Source: Clostridia bacterium (GTDB lineage Bacteria; Bacillota; Clostridia; Oscillospirales; CAG-272). From it: 51,717 bases of DNA. The notes under the pieces were generated by a model. The model did no database searches. It was not told the DNA's origin and saw only the letters and a list, made by a program, of their open reading frames with translations. The position numbers and the translations under genes were made by a program. The stretch lies in contig JAGBIA010000026.1 of NCBI GenBank assembly GCA_017935225.1, positions 1 to 51,717 on the forward strand, in the 5' to 3' direction. Shown piece after piece: positions 6,535-15,570 of the stretch (positions are counted from its first letter, which is position 1; every line of letters starts with the position of its first letter).

Positions 6535-7872
6535 ATGTTTTTTGATGAACGAATTGAAAGTCAAAGCGGCAGGATATTCAGAAAGGGTATTTTGTTTGCG
6601 ACAATACTTACTGTGATATTTAGCATTTGCAAGGCTTTGAATTATCAAAAATTTGTTTTCTGGGATATCTTTTCTTTTATGGCAGAAGCGACCGTCATTC
6701 TTTCGGGTGTGATAATTTTGCTCTACGGTGAATTTTTCCGTGAGCACGCCGAGGTAAAGGACGAAAGATATTACTCGGAAAAATATGCCTACTATAACAA
6801 ATCCGCAAAAACCTTTCTCTTTTGTAGCATAGCGGGCTTTGCGGGGTCAATACTTGTTGAATTTACCCATTCAAGTTTGTTCCCCTCGAACTTTCTTTTG
6901 CTGTATCTTGAGCTGATAGGATTTGTTTTTATCTCCTATGAGTTCAAAAAGAATGGTATCAACTTCAATTATTCTGTTATCGACAAGGACAATAGAGAGT
7001 ACTATGCTTATGTTTTCAAAGGCATTGGAAAAATGGCATCTATCATTGTTGGTATCTATACGCTTCCCGCAATCTATGCACTATTTAACGGCGGATGGTC
7101 GATGTTCTTTGCGATTCTTTTGATTTGTCTTGAGTGTATTGTTTCTCTCGGTGTCATCTATCTGATCATCTCTTGGATCGAAAAGGTATCAAGAAACGAG
7201 GAGGAGCAAAACGGGAAAATATACAAATGTCTGCTCATATCTTTTTCATTCGTTCTCGGTCTAAGCATTTTGAAGGCGTTTTCTCAGATCTATTATTTTG
7301 CTTTCTCAACGGGGGATATACGGCATGACATTCCTCTCGGTCAGATTGTCGCCTTCTTCTCTTATGCTAACAAATATTTTGATTACTATATCAGCGCATT
7401 TCTCGGGTTGTCCATCTCTACCGCGCTCTTTCATATTGAAGGTAAACCGAGAAAGGTGATTGCGTGGATGATCGGTTATATTTATACTCACATCATATAC
7501 GGCTTCTTGAACGACGCTATCTTCCCATTTATTTCAAATCTTGACTCAAAGATCGGCGCTGAGGCGATGGTGCTTATGAGAAATTATGCTTACGCCAAAA
7601 ACATTATTTCATATGCGATCGAGGTTTGCTTTGGTATTTTAATGTTGGTTCTTTTGTATGCTCTTATGAAGCAATACGGATATAAAGTTTGGGTGCTTAT
7701 ATTTGGTATAATAATCGTTGCGTTCCAGATCGTGAGCTTTGCCTTGCGCATTGATAACAGTATAGCCACCTACACTTCTATAGTGATAAACGACGTTTTG
7801 CAAATGCTGTTGCTTTCCGGAGCGATGATCACGTTGAAAGGACATCAAAAAGAGAAATACGCAATAGAATAA
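6535..7872 (+). CDS. Multi-pass membrane protein of unknown function paired with XRE regulator
   Basis: The protein has 445 residues with roughly ten hydrophobic segments. ATG at 6535 is preferred because GGAGGG ends seven bases earlier; ATG at 6529 lies almost on the ribosome site. Residues about 1-110 resemble the small membrane proteins usually found beside this kind of XRE regulator (FFDERIES at the start, two membrane helices, then a KDERYYSEKYAYYNKSA loop). The rest is an extension with further helices that I do not recognise. No enzymatic or transport motif is visible. It may sense the envelope or a ligand and hold or release the XRE protein, but this is inferred only from gene pairing. 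Confidence 0.75.
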   Translation: MFFDERIESQSGRIFRKGILFATILTVIFSICKALNYQKFVFWDIFSFMAEATVILSGVIILLYGEFFREHAEVKDERYYSEKYAYYNKSAKTFLFCSIAGFAGSILVEFTHSSLFPSNFLLLYLELIGFVFISYEFKKNGINFNYSVIDKDNREYYAYVFKGIGKMASIIVGIYTLPAIYALFNGGWSMFFAILLICLECIVSLGVIYLIISWIEKVSRNEEEQNGKIYKCLLISFSFVLGLSILKAFSQIYYFAFSTGDIRHDIPLGQIVAFFSYANKYFDYYISAFLGLSISTALFHIEGKPRKVIAWMIGYIYTHIIYGFLNDAIFPFISNLDSKIGAEAMVLMRNYAYAKNIISYAIEVCFGILMLVLLYALMKQYGYKVWVLIFGIIIVAFQIVSFALRIDNSIATYTSIVINDVLQMLLLSGAMITLKGHQKEKYAIE

Positions 7873-7924
7873 CTGTCAATAACGGTGCTGCTTGATTGAT
7901 TTTTGTGAATATACAGATAGCTCC

Positions 7925-7953
7925 TTGCATTTATTTCTCTTTTATGCTATAAT
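7925..7953 (+). promoter_or_regulatory. Promoter for lipoprotein gene at 8016
   Basis: TTGCAT (7925-7930), a 17-base spacer and TATAAT (7948-7953). Confidence 0.75.
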
Positions 7954-8015
7954 GAATTCAGCTAAGAGCCGAGCCACAATTCAAAGCTTCACAAAATGAT
8001 CAGGAGGTACGTATT

Positions 8016-8462
8016 ATGAAGAATATCTTTATACTTATTTTAGCCATGTCCTGTCTTTTCGGTGTGTTTGGATGTGCTGATAATTCATCCGACCTGCCCG
8101 AAGTACCCTCGCAAGAGGCGACCGAGCCCTTCGATGATTCCGAATTGCGCGCAAAATATCCCAATTACTACGTTAAATATGACAAAGTTATGGGTGTCGA
8201 GGTCTACATTTGGGAGATTGCCGACGGCGAGTACCGTTGCGGTGCTATGCATGCAACTAATCGTTACAAAGAACCCGACGAAATTACTCCGATAACAAAA
8301 AACGGAGCAACCATTGAGGAAATGAAGATAATTCTTTCTTCTTGCGGTTTCTCTCGTGAAGAGATACACTTAAATTTTCTTAAAAAGTATGGAATGGATA
8401 TGTATGAAGTGGATAACAAGGTTAGCTCCGAAGCACTTCAAGGAATATTTTGGGGAAATTAA
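8016..8462 (+). CDS. Small lipoprotein of unknown function
   Basis: This 148-residue protein has a lipoprotein signal: MKN, a hydrophobic stretch, and the lipobox FGCA with the lipidated cysteine at about residue 20. A low-complexity linker rich in S, P, E and T follows, then a small domain (KYPNYYVKYDKVMGVEVY to the end) that I do not recognise. It should sit on the outer face of the cell membrane. The ribosome site AGGAGG is well placed. It has its own promoter and terminator. It differs from the other lipoproteins in this window, which share domains with each other. Confidence 0.8.
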   Translation: MKNIFILILAMSCLFGVFGCADNSSDLPEVPSQEATEPFDDSELRAKYPNYYVKYDKVMGVEVYIWEIADGEYRCGAMHATNRYKEPDEITPITKNGATIEEMKIILSSCGFSREEIHLNFLKKYGMDMYEVDNKVSSEALQGIFWGN

Positions 8463-8478
8463 GTTAATAAACTCGCCT

Positions 8479-8519
8479 CGCTCCTTTGAGATATTGATAT
8501 CTCAAAGGAGCGTTTTTTT
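8479..8519 (+). terminator. Intrinsic terminator after lipoprotein gene
   Basis: A perfect 16-pair stem (8479-8494 with 8497-8512), loop TG, followed by seven T. Confidence 0.93.
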
Positions 8520-8528
8520 GCAAATCTA

Positions 8529-8557
8529 TTGCATTTTTGCGCTAATTCTTGTATAAT
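8529..8557 (+). promoter_or_regulatory. Promoter of the galactoside operon
   Basis: TTGCAT (8529-8534), a 17-base spacer and TATAAT (8552-8557), about 55 bases before the GH42 start. No clear operator palindrome is visible beside it. Confidence 0.8.
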
Positions 8558-8611
8558 AAAGCTGTAATAAACTTGTAGGGCAAAGCTACATTACAGAAGA
8601 GGAGAGCCGAT

Positions 8612-10594
8612 ATGAAAAAAATACTGCTTGGTGCCAATTATTATCCTGAGGATTGGGATGAGAATCTGATCGACTTTGATATTGAAAATATGAAAAAGTG
8701 CCACTTCAACGTGGTGCGTATTGCGGAATTCGCGTGGAAGAAGATGGAGCCGTCTGAGAACGAGTATTCTTTCGATTGGCTTCACAAGGTAGTTGACAAG
8801 ATGCACGAGGCGGGAATTGGTGTGATATTGGGAACACCTACGGCAACTCCGCCCTCATGGCTCTACAAAAAGCACCCCGATATTGCTATGCTTTCGCCCA
8901 CGGGCGTGCGCACGAGCCACGGCGGCAGACGGCACTGCTGTTCCTCAAATCCGATATACAGAGAATATTCGCGCAAGATCGTGGAGAGAATGGCAGAGGA
9001 ATTCGGCAGCGATCCCGGAGTTATCGGTTGGCAGATCGACAACGAGATCTACCACTGGGAGCCCGGCTGCTGTTGCTCCTACTGTATGGACAATTTCCAC
9101 GCGTGGCTGAGGGAGAAGTACGGCAGCGTTGAGGCGATAAATTCCGCGTGGAATTTAAATCTTTTCAGCCAAGCCTACGACGAGATCGAGGATATCCCCG
9201 CGCCCTTTAACGCGTGGCACAATCCCCACATCAAGCTGGAGTGGAACCTTTCGCAGAGCAACAACCACAAGAGCTTCGTTCATATGCAGGCGGAGATAAT
9301 CAAGGCGCATTCCGCTGCTCCCGTCGGCACCGACACGATGCCTGTCAACGGATTTGACTACCGCGAGCTGAACGCTCCGCTCGACGTGGCACAGTTCAAC
9401 CACTACGACACCGATCTTACTCGCCCTGCGATGTGGATGGACTATATGCGAAACTTTTCCAAGATCCCGTTCTGGAACACCGAGACGCAAGCCTGCTGGA
9501 ACGGCTCGACCTCTCCCGGTCACTCGCTTATGGGTGAGGGATTCGTCTATATGAACACCTGGCTGCCCGTGATGCTTGGTGGCGGCGGAAATCTTTATTG
9601 GCTTTGGCGCACACATTGGGCAGGTCACGAGCTGATGCACGGCGCAGTGATGGACACCTCGGGCAGATTTACCTACGCTAACGGCGAGATCGTCAAGGCG
9701 GCTCGCGAGTTTGAGCAGCTTGAGGACATTCTGTGCGCAACTAAGGTCAAGAGCGATACTGCGCTGATGTTCAGCTCGCTCAATTGGAACATCCACAAGA
9801 GCCAGCAGATAAGCAACGCTATCCCTGACGATACGGGATTTGTAAATGAATTCTATCAGAAGCTTTTGGGCGCGGGAATCCATCCTGCTGTGATAGATGG
9901 ACGCGAGCCGCTTGACGACTACAAGCTTCTTATCACGCCCTCTGCGTATTCTCTTGAAGAGGGCAACCTCAAGGAGCGCATCACACGCTTCGTGGAGAAC
10001 GGCGGTGTCTGGGTGGTAGGACCGCTCTCGGACATCCGCACCTCGATAGGCACGAAATATAAAAACTCGCCCTACGGCTTCCTCGAGGAGCTGACGGGCG
10101 CGCAGCTTTCCTATATCATCCCCCACGACGACGGCAGTATCACGCTTGCCAACGAGCAGGGAGAAGAGCTCAAGGGAAGAGGAATTTTCGAGCTGTTTGA
10201 CGACGGCGATTTTGAGCCTCTCCTGAGTGTTGCCGACGGACACAGCGCGCTTGTGGGTAAGCACGCGTCATTCGTCAAAAAGGTAGGGCAGGGATACGTC
10301 ATTTTCCTCGGCACGCTTCCCGAGGACAGAGAGCTTGGACGGATCTTCTCCAAGGCATCCGAGCTCGCTTGCGCTGAGATCTACAAAGTGAGCGACGGCG
10401 CGATGATCACCAAGCGCGAGGGCGATGGCAGAACGCTTTATATCGCGGCGGCGCTGAAGGGCAAGGCTTGCGAGTGGCGGACCGATGGAAGTTGGCGCAA
10501 CCTTGTGAGCGGAGAGCTTGTGAGCGGCAGTATCTCGCTCGCGCCCTACGAGATTGCGGTGCTTGAGCGCGCAGATGCGGAAAGGATAGAGTAG
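8612..10594 (+). CDS. GH42 beta-galactosidase
   Basis: This 660-residue enzyme should release galactose from beta-galactosides. The N-terminal GANYYPEDW is typical of GH42. The acid/base glutamate is E145 in GWQIDNEI and the nucleophile is E291 in WNTETQ. Cysteines at HCC (about 109) and GCCCSYC (about 154-160) match the zinc-binding cluster seen in many GH42 enzymes. The order is TIM barrel, a trimerisation domain from about 390, and a small C-terminal beta domain. There is no signal peptide, so it acts in the cytoplasm. It is first in an operon with an AlbA_2 regulator and two GH36 enzymes. The ribosome site GAGGAGAG is 5 bases before ATG. Confidence 0.95.
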   Translation: MKKILLGANYYPEDWDENLIDFDIENMKKCHFNVVRIAEFAWKKMEPSENEYSFDWLHKVVDKMHEAGIGVILGTPTATPPSWLYKKHPDIAMLSPTGVRTSHGGRRHCCSSNPIYREYSRKIVERMAEEFGSDPGVIGWQIDNEIYHWEPGCCCSYCMDNFHAWLREKYGSVEAINSAWNLNLFSQAYDEIEDIPAPFNAWHNPHIKLEWNLSQSNNHKSFVHMQAEIIKAHSAAPVGTDTMPVNGFDYRELNAPLDVAQFNHYDTDLTRPAMWMDYMRNFSKIPFWNTETQACWNGSTSPGHSLMGEGFVYMNTWLPVMLGGGGNLYWLWRTHWAGHELMHGAVMDTSGRFTYANGEIVKAAREFEQLEDILCATKVKSDTALMFSSLNWNIHKSQQISNAIPDDTGFVNEFYQKLLGAGIHPAVIDGREPLDDYKLLITPSAYSLEEGNLKERITRFVENGGVWVVGPLSDIRTSIGTKYKNSPYGFLEELTGAQLSYIIPHDDGSITLANEQGEELKGRGIFELFDDGDFEPLLSVADGHSALVGKHASFVKKVGQGYVIFLGTLPEDRELGRIFSKASELACAEIYKVSDGAMITKREGDGRTLYIAAALKGKACEWRTDGSWRNLVSGELVSGSISLAPYEIAVLERADAERIE

Positions 10595-10595
10595 T

Positions 10596-12056
10596 ATGAT
10601 CGATTTTTCGAACGTAGAAAAATATAAAGAAAACAACCGAATTGAAGCGAAAAAGGCTCTCGGCGGGCTACCTCATAGCATTTGGGAAACCTATTCTGCG
10701 TTCGCCAATACGCTCGGCGGTATCATTTTGCTCGGTGTTGAGGAACACGCAGACAAGTCCTTGCATCCCGTTGACTTGCCGGATCCCGAAAAGCTGATAA
10801 AAGATTTTTGGGATATTGTCAACAACGCTAACAAGGTAAGTGTAAATATTCTTTCTGACAAGGATGTGACTGTTGAGAATATAGATGGCAAGCACATCGT
10901 GGCTATCCGTGTGCCTCGTGCGCAGCGCAGCGATAAGCCCGTATATATCGACGGCAATCCGCTTTCGGGAAGCTACCGCCGCAACGGTGAGGGCGACTAC
11001 AAATGTACGAAAGAAGAAGTTGGGGCGATGATGCGCGATGCCGCAATTAAGACGCAGGATATGCTCGTGCTTGAAAATATGGAGCTTGATGTATTCGATT
11101 ACGACAGCGTGAAGCGTTACCGTATCCGTATGAAGACCTATCGTCCCGGACACGTTTGGGAGGAGCTTGAAGATGTTGATTTCCTTTACAAGCTTGGCGC
11201 GGTTGGAAGATCAAGCGACGGAAAGATGCATCCTACCGCCGCGGGACTTCTGATGTTTGGTTACGAATACGAGATAGTGAAAGAATTTCCTGCATATTTT
11301 CTTGATTACCAAGAGCAGTTTGACCCCAACACTCGTTGGACAGACCGTATCGTATCCTCGTCGGGCGATTGGAGTGGAAACGTTTACGATTTCTATTTCC
11401 GCGTTTACAACAAGATCACGCTGGATATTAAAGTTCCGTTCAAACTCGAGGGCGGTGACCGCATTGACGATACACCCGTCCACAAGGCACTTAGAGAAGC
11501 ACTTGCAAACTGCTTGATAAATGCCGATTATTACGGCAGACAAGGTCTTGTCATAATCAAGAAAAAAGACGTTATCACGCTTTCAAACCCCGGTGGTTTC
11601 CGTATCGATGTTGAAGCCGCAAAGAGTGGTGGCGTTTCCGATCCTCGTAATAGCACGCTTATCAAGATGTTCAACCTCATCGACGTAGGTGAGCGCGCAG
11701 GTAGCGGTATTCCTAACATTTTCAGCGTTTGGAAAAAGCAAGGTTGGTCTGCACCTGTTATCAACGAGAGCTTTGAACCCGACAGAATTACTTTATCGCT
11801 ACTCATTGGCGAAAGTAGCGATAAAAAAGTAGCGATAAAAAGTAGCGATAAAACAACTAAAACCAAATCTCAAATTCAAAAACAGGCTGTTGTTACCTAT
11901 TTAACCGAGAAGATTACTGCTAAAACTAAAGAAATTGCTGAATTACTCGGTGTTAAGGATGCAAGAGCACGCCGTTTGCTTGCCGAAATGGTTGCAGACG
12001 GTATAGTTGTCACCGAAGGTGAGAACAAGAACAGAGTCTACAAGCTGAAATCTTAA
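10596..12056 (+). CDS. AlbA_2/Schlafen-type ATP-binding regulator (COG2865-like)
   Basis: This 486-residue protein has an N-terminal AlbA_2 domain (RIEAKKALGGLPHSIWETYSAFANT, GGIILLGVEE), a central part ending in a HATPase_c_4-like region (ALREALANCLINADYY, ITLSNPGGF, GERAGSGIP) and a C-terminal helix-turn-helix (TAKTKEIAELLGVKDARARRLL). Such proteins are usually called transcriptional regulators; direct functional data are sparse. It starts one base after the GH42 stop with only a weak AAAGG, which implies coupling, and lies between GH42 and GH36 genes, so control of the galactoside operon is plausible. Codon use is more A/T-rich than its neighbours, suggesting later insertion into the operon. 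The linker near residues 400-422 is built from a 13-base DNA repeat described separately. Confidence 0.85.
   Translation: MIDFSNVEKYKENNRIEAKKALGGLPHSIWETYSAFANTLGGIILLGVEEHADKSLHPVDLPDPEKLIKDFWDIVNNANKVSVNILSDKDVTVENIDGKHIVAIRVPRAQRSDKPVYIDGNPLSGSYRRNGEGDYKCTKEEVGAMMRDAAIKTQDMLVLENMELDVFDYDSVKRYRIRMKTYRPGHVWEELEDVDFLYKLGAVGRSSDGKMHPTAAGLLMFGYEYEIVKEFPAYFLDYQEQFDPNTRWTDRIVSSSGDWSGNVYDFYFRVYNKITLDIKVPFKLEGGDRIDDTPVHKALREALANCLINADYYGRQGLVIIKKKDVITLSNPGGFRIDVEAAKSGGVSDPRNSTLIKMFNLIDVGERAGSGIPNIFSVWKKQGWSAPVINESFEPDRITLSLLIGESSDKKVAIKSSDKTTKTKSQIQKQAVVTYLTEKITAKTKEIAELLGVKDARARRLLAEMVADGIVVTEGENKNRVYKLKS
11792..11853 (+). repeat. 13-base tandem repeat plus inverted copy inside the AlbA_2 gene
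   Basis: AGTAGCGATAAAA occurs at 11814-11826, 11828-11840 and 11841-11853, and an inverted copy, TTTATCGCTACT, lies at 11792-11803. Copies 1 and 3 are read as SSDK and copy 2 in another frame as VAIK, so the unit length is not a codon multiple yet the frame survives. The inverted copy and copy 1 can form a 12-pair hairpin with a 10-base loop within the message. Confidence 0.9.
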
Positions 12057-12083
12057 CACTCATCTCTTTGAAAGGAGAAATTT

Positions 12084-13808
12084 ATGGATTTTACAGTAAA
12101 ATCTCTGCGAGACGGAGCAGAGGTAAGTATAGAAAATATATCTGACGAGGGTGGGATAAGATACGTTAAGGTGACTGTGAGATACGCAGAGCCGACTATC
12201 CCCGAGCCACTCAAGATAGGCATAGATCCGCCGAGCATTGATATGTACTCGGTGTGGAGCCCGAGCGTGAGATACGACAGATATCTCGGCGCGAGCTGGC
12301 GACGGAGAGTGACCGAGTCGCGTCTTGCGTCCTGGATGCCCTTCCATATGCTCGTTTCGGCTGACGGCAAAAACAGATTTGCGCTGGCTGTCTCGGATGC
12401 AAAGACTCCCATCTCGATCGCGACAGGTATGCACGAGCACAGCGCGTGTCTCGGTTGCGACGTGACATTCTTTACCGTAAAGGTCGCGCCCCTTTGTGAG
12501 TATTCCGCTATTTTGCGCATAGATACTCGCGATATTCCTTATTACGACGCTATATACGATGCAGTCGAGTGGTGGGAGAACAAGTGCGGTTACACCCCTG
12601 CATACGTTCCCGAGCACGCAAAGCTCCCGATGAACTCGCTTTGGTACAGCTATCATCAAGATCTCCACGCTGATAAGATCGTCGCAGAGTGCGAGCTCTC
12701 AAAGACGCTCGGAATGGACACCGTCATCGTCGACGACGGCTGGCAGACTCACGACTTGGGCAGGGGATACGTCACCTGCGGAGATTGGGAGATGACAGAG
12801 ACAAAGTTCCCCGATATGAAGGACTTCGTTGACCGCGTGCACGCGATCGGAATGAAGGTAATGCTTTGGTATTCTGTACCATTTATTGGTATTGAGGCAA
12901 AGAACTACGAAAGATTTTCGAGCATGCTGATCGAGGAAGCGACCGCAGACAAGAAGGTCTGTGTTTTCGACCCGAGATACAAGGAAGTCCGCGACTATCT
13001 CATAAATATCTATGCAAACGCGGTCAGAGAGTGGGGACTCGACGGAGTCAAGCTTGATTTCATCGATTCCTTTGTGCTCAAGGGCAGAGCGCTTGAGGAC
13101 GACGACCGCCGAGATATTCAGTCGCTTGAGGATGCGATCGACAGACTTATGATCGACGTGCACGATGCCCTTGTAGCAATAAACCCCGAGATAATGATAG
13201 AATTCCGTCAGTCCTACGTAGGACCTGCGATAAGAAAATACGGAAATATGCTTCGCGTCGGCGATTGCCCGAACGATTCCTTACGCAACCGCCACAATAT
13301 CATCGATCTGCGCTTCACCTCAGGCAAGAGCGCGGTGCATTCGGATATGGTGATGTGGCACAAGGAGGACACCGTCGAGAGCGCGGCGCTTCAGCTTGTG
13401 AGCATTATCTACGGTGTGCCGCAGATCTCGGTGCGTATCGCAAAGCTGCCCGAAGATCACAAAAAGATGCTAGCGCATTACCTCTCTTTCTGGAGAGAGC
13501 ACCGTGACGTGCTTCTTGACGGCAAGCTGAGAGCTGAGAACCCCGAGAGCTCCTACAGCATCGCGTGCGCTGAGAAAGACGGCAGAGCGATCTACACGTC
13601 CTACACTGACACGCTCATCGAGTGCGGCACTTATAGCGAGATAATCGCGGTTAACTCTTCACGAGCAAAGTCTCTGCTCATAAAGGATGCGGTCGGCAAG
13701 AGCTACAGAGTGCTTAACTGCATGGGCGAGGAGCTTGAGACGGGTACGGTCGGCGGAGCTATCGAGCAGATCGCCGTTCCGCTCGCGGGAATGATATTCA
13801 TAAAATAA
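12084..13808 (+). CDS. GH36 alpha-galactosidase, first tandem copy
   Basis: This 574-residue enzyme should hydrolyse terminal alpha-galactose, for example from melibiose or raffinose-type sugars. Key sites are the WYSYHQ strand, VIVDDGWQT, the nucleophile D325 in DGVKLDFIDSF and the probable acid/base D394 in RVGDCPND. It is shorter than the roughly 720-residue GH36 enzymes because the large N-terminal beta domain is reduced. It has no signal peptide. The ribosome site AAAGGAG is good. The next gene is a paralogue of identical length, 17 bases downstream. The subgroup is not one I can tie to a measured substrate, so alpha-galactosidase is the best family call rather than a proved activity. 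Confidence 0.88.
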   Translation: MDFTVKSLRDGAEVSIENISDEGGIRYVKVTVRYAEPTIPEPLKIGIDPPSIDMYSVWSPSVRYDRYLGASWRRRVTESRLASWMPFHMLVSADGKNRFALAVSDAKTPISIATGMHEHSACLGCDVTFFTVKVAPLCEYSAILRIDTRDIPYYDAIYDAVEWWENKCGYTPAYVPEHAKLPMNSLWYSYHQDLHADKIVAECELSKTLGMDTVIVDDGWQTHDLGRGYVTCGDWEMTETKFPDMKDFVDRVHAIGMKVMLWYSVPFIGIEAKNYERFSSMLIEEATADKKVCVFDPRYKEVRDYLINIYANAVREWGLDGVKLDFIDSFVLKGRALEDDDRRDIQSLEDAIDRLMIDVHDALVAINPEIMIEFRQSYVGPAIRKYGNMLRVGDCPNDSLRNRHNIIDLRFTSGKSAVHSDMVMWHKEDTVESAALQLVSIIYGVPQISVRIAKLPEDHKKMLAHYLSFWREHRDVLLDGKLRAENPESSYSIACAEKDGRAIYTSYTDTLIECGTYSEIIAVNSSRAKSLLIKDAVGKSYRVLNCMGEELETGTVGGAIEQIAVPLAGMIFIK

Positions 13809-13825
13809 ACAAAGGAGAGAGACAA

Positions 13826-15550
13826 ATGAAATTCGACATAATCGGTGCCTCTGCAGGCGCGAATATTTCTATAAACAAAATATCCGAGAAGGGCGGAATA
13901 GAAACCTATGAGCTGAGGGCAGTATACGCTGAAGAGCAGATCCCCGAGCAGTTCAAGCTCGCCTTCCGTATTCCCGACGTTGAGATCTACTCGGTATGGA
14001 GTCCTGCCGTTAGATTTGACAGACACCTCGGACCGAATTGGCGCAAGCGCACCACACCCTCGCGCCTTGCGTCCTGGATGCCTCTCCACGCGCTCGTCTC
14101 GGCTGACGGAAAGAACAGAATGACGGTCGCGCTCAGCGATGCGAAGACTCCTACGTCGCTCCGCTCAGGTGTATGCGAGGAGGATGCGAATGTCGAGTGG
14201 GAGATCAACTTCTTTACCGAAAAGGTGGCTCCACTCAAGGAATACAGCACGCTTATCCGCATCGACACGAGAGATATCGCCTACTACGACAGCATCTACG
14301 ATGTAGTTTCCTGGTGGGAGAATGACTGCGGCTATACGCCCGCTTACGTTCCCGAGAACGCAAAGCTCCCGATGAACTCGCTCTGGTATAGCTACCATCA
14401 GCAGCTTGACGTTGAGGATATCGTCGCTGAGTGCGCACTCTCAAAGGCATTCGGCATGGATACCGTCATCATCGACGACGGATGGCAGACAGACGACAAC
14501 AGCCGTGGCTATCAGTTCTGCGGCGACTGGGAGGTCACACCTGCAAAGATCCCCGATATGAAGCAGTTTATAGATCGAATTCACGCTACGGGAATGAAGG
14601 TAATGCTCTGGTACTCGGTGCCCTTCGTAGGCAAGTCGACCAAGGCTTACGCGCGTTTTTCGGATATGCTTCTCGACGAGACGGGAAACAACAAGACCTT
14701 CTGGGCATTTGACCCGAGATATAAAGAGGTGCGCGAGTATCTTATCGGAGTTTACTCGGATGCACTTAAGAATTGGGGACTCGACGGTCTCAAGCTCGAC
14801 TTTATCGACTCGTTCGCACTCAAGGGCAAGTCGCTTGAGTACGATGCGCGCCGCGATTATCAGTCGCTTGAGGATGCGATCGACAGACTTATGACCGACG
14901 TTACCAACGCGCTCAGAGCGATCGATCCCGAGGTACTTATCGAGTTCAGACAGTCTTACGTAGGACCTGCGATCAGAAAGTACGGAAATATGCTCCGCGT
15001 TGCCGACTGCCCGAACGACGCTATCTGCAACAGACAGGATATAGTAAACCTCAGACTTACCTCGGGCAAGACCGCGGTGCATTCGGATATGCTTATGTGG
15101 CACAAAGAGGACTCGGTCGAGAGCGCGGCGCTTCAGTTTGCCGAGGTCCTTTACAGCGTGCCTCAGGTCTCGGTCAAGCTTGCAACGCTTCCCGAGGATC
15201 ACAAGAAGATGCTGAAGTTTTACCTCTCGTTCTGGAGAGAGAACCGCGACGTGCTGATGGAGGGCAAGATACTTGCCGCAAATCCCGAGAGCGCATGCAG
15301 TATCGTTTGCGCAGAGAAGGACGGCAAGTCGGTCTTTACTTGCTACACAGATACCGTCGTGGATTGCAGAGCGTACAGCGAGATAGTTGCAGTCAACTGC
15401 TCGCGCTCGAAGACTCTTATTCTCAAAGGCGCGGAGGGTAAGTTCTATAAGGTGGTCAACTGTATGGGCGAGACTCTCGCTACGGGCAAGCTCGACACGG
15501 CACTTTGCGAGGTGGGCGTACCGCTTTCTGCTATGGTTTTCGTAAAATGA
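13826..15550 (+). CDS. GH36 alpha-galactosidase, second tandem copy
   Basis: Also 574 residues, and collinear with the preceding gene: the nucleophile D325 and the acid/base D394 fall at exactly the same positions, with no gap needed between them. About two thirds of residues look identical by eye. Differences include DDNSRG for HDLGRG after the DDGWQ strand and an ADCPND instead of GDCPND context at the acid/base, which may shift substrate preference. It has its own AAAGGAGAG ribosome site. Both copies keep the catalytic residues, so neither is a decaying duplicate. It is cytoplasmic. The downstream lipoprotein gene begins 20 bases after its stop. Confidence 0.88.
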   Translation: MKFDIIGASAGANISINKISEKGGIETYELRAVYAEEQIPEQFKLAFRIPDVEIYSVWSPAVRFDRHLGPNWRKRTTPSRLASWMPLHALVSADGKNRMTVALSDAKTPTSLRSGVCEEDANVEWEINFFTEKVAPLKEYSTLIRIDTRDIAYYDSIYDVVSWWENDCGYTPAYVPENAKLPMNSLWYSYHQQLDVEDIVAECALSKAFGMDTVIIDDGWQTDDNSRGYQFCGDWEVTPAKIPDMKQFIDRIHATGMKVMLWYSVPFVGKSTKAYARFSDMLLDETGNNKTFWAFDPRYKEVREYLIGVYSDALKNWGLDGLKLDFIDSFALKGKSLEYDARRDYQSLEDAIDRLMTDVTNALRAIDPEVLIEFRQSYVGPAIRKYGNMLRVADCPNDAICNRQDIVNLRLTSGKTAVHSDMLMWHKEDSVESAALQFAEVLYSVPQVSVKLATLPEDHKKMLKFYLSFWRENRDVLMEGKILAANPESACSIVCAEKDGKSVFTCYTDTVVDCRAYSEIVAVNCSRSKTLILKGAEGKFYKVVNCMGETLATGKLDTALCEVGVPLSAMVFVK

Positions 15551-15570
15551 ATGACATAGAGGCAGAAGTT

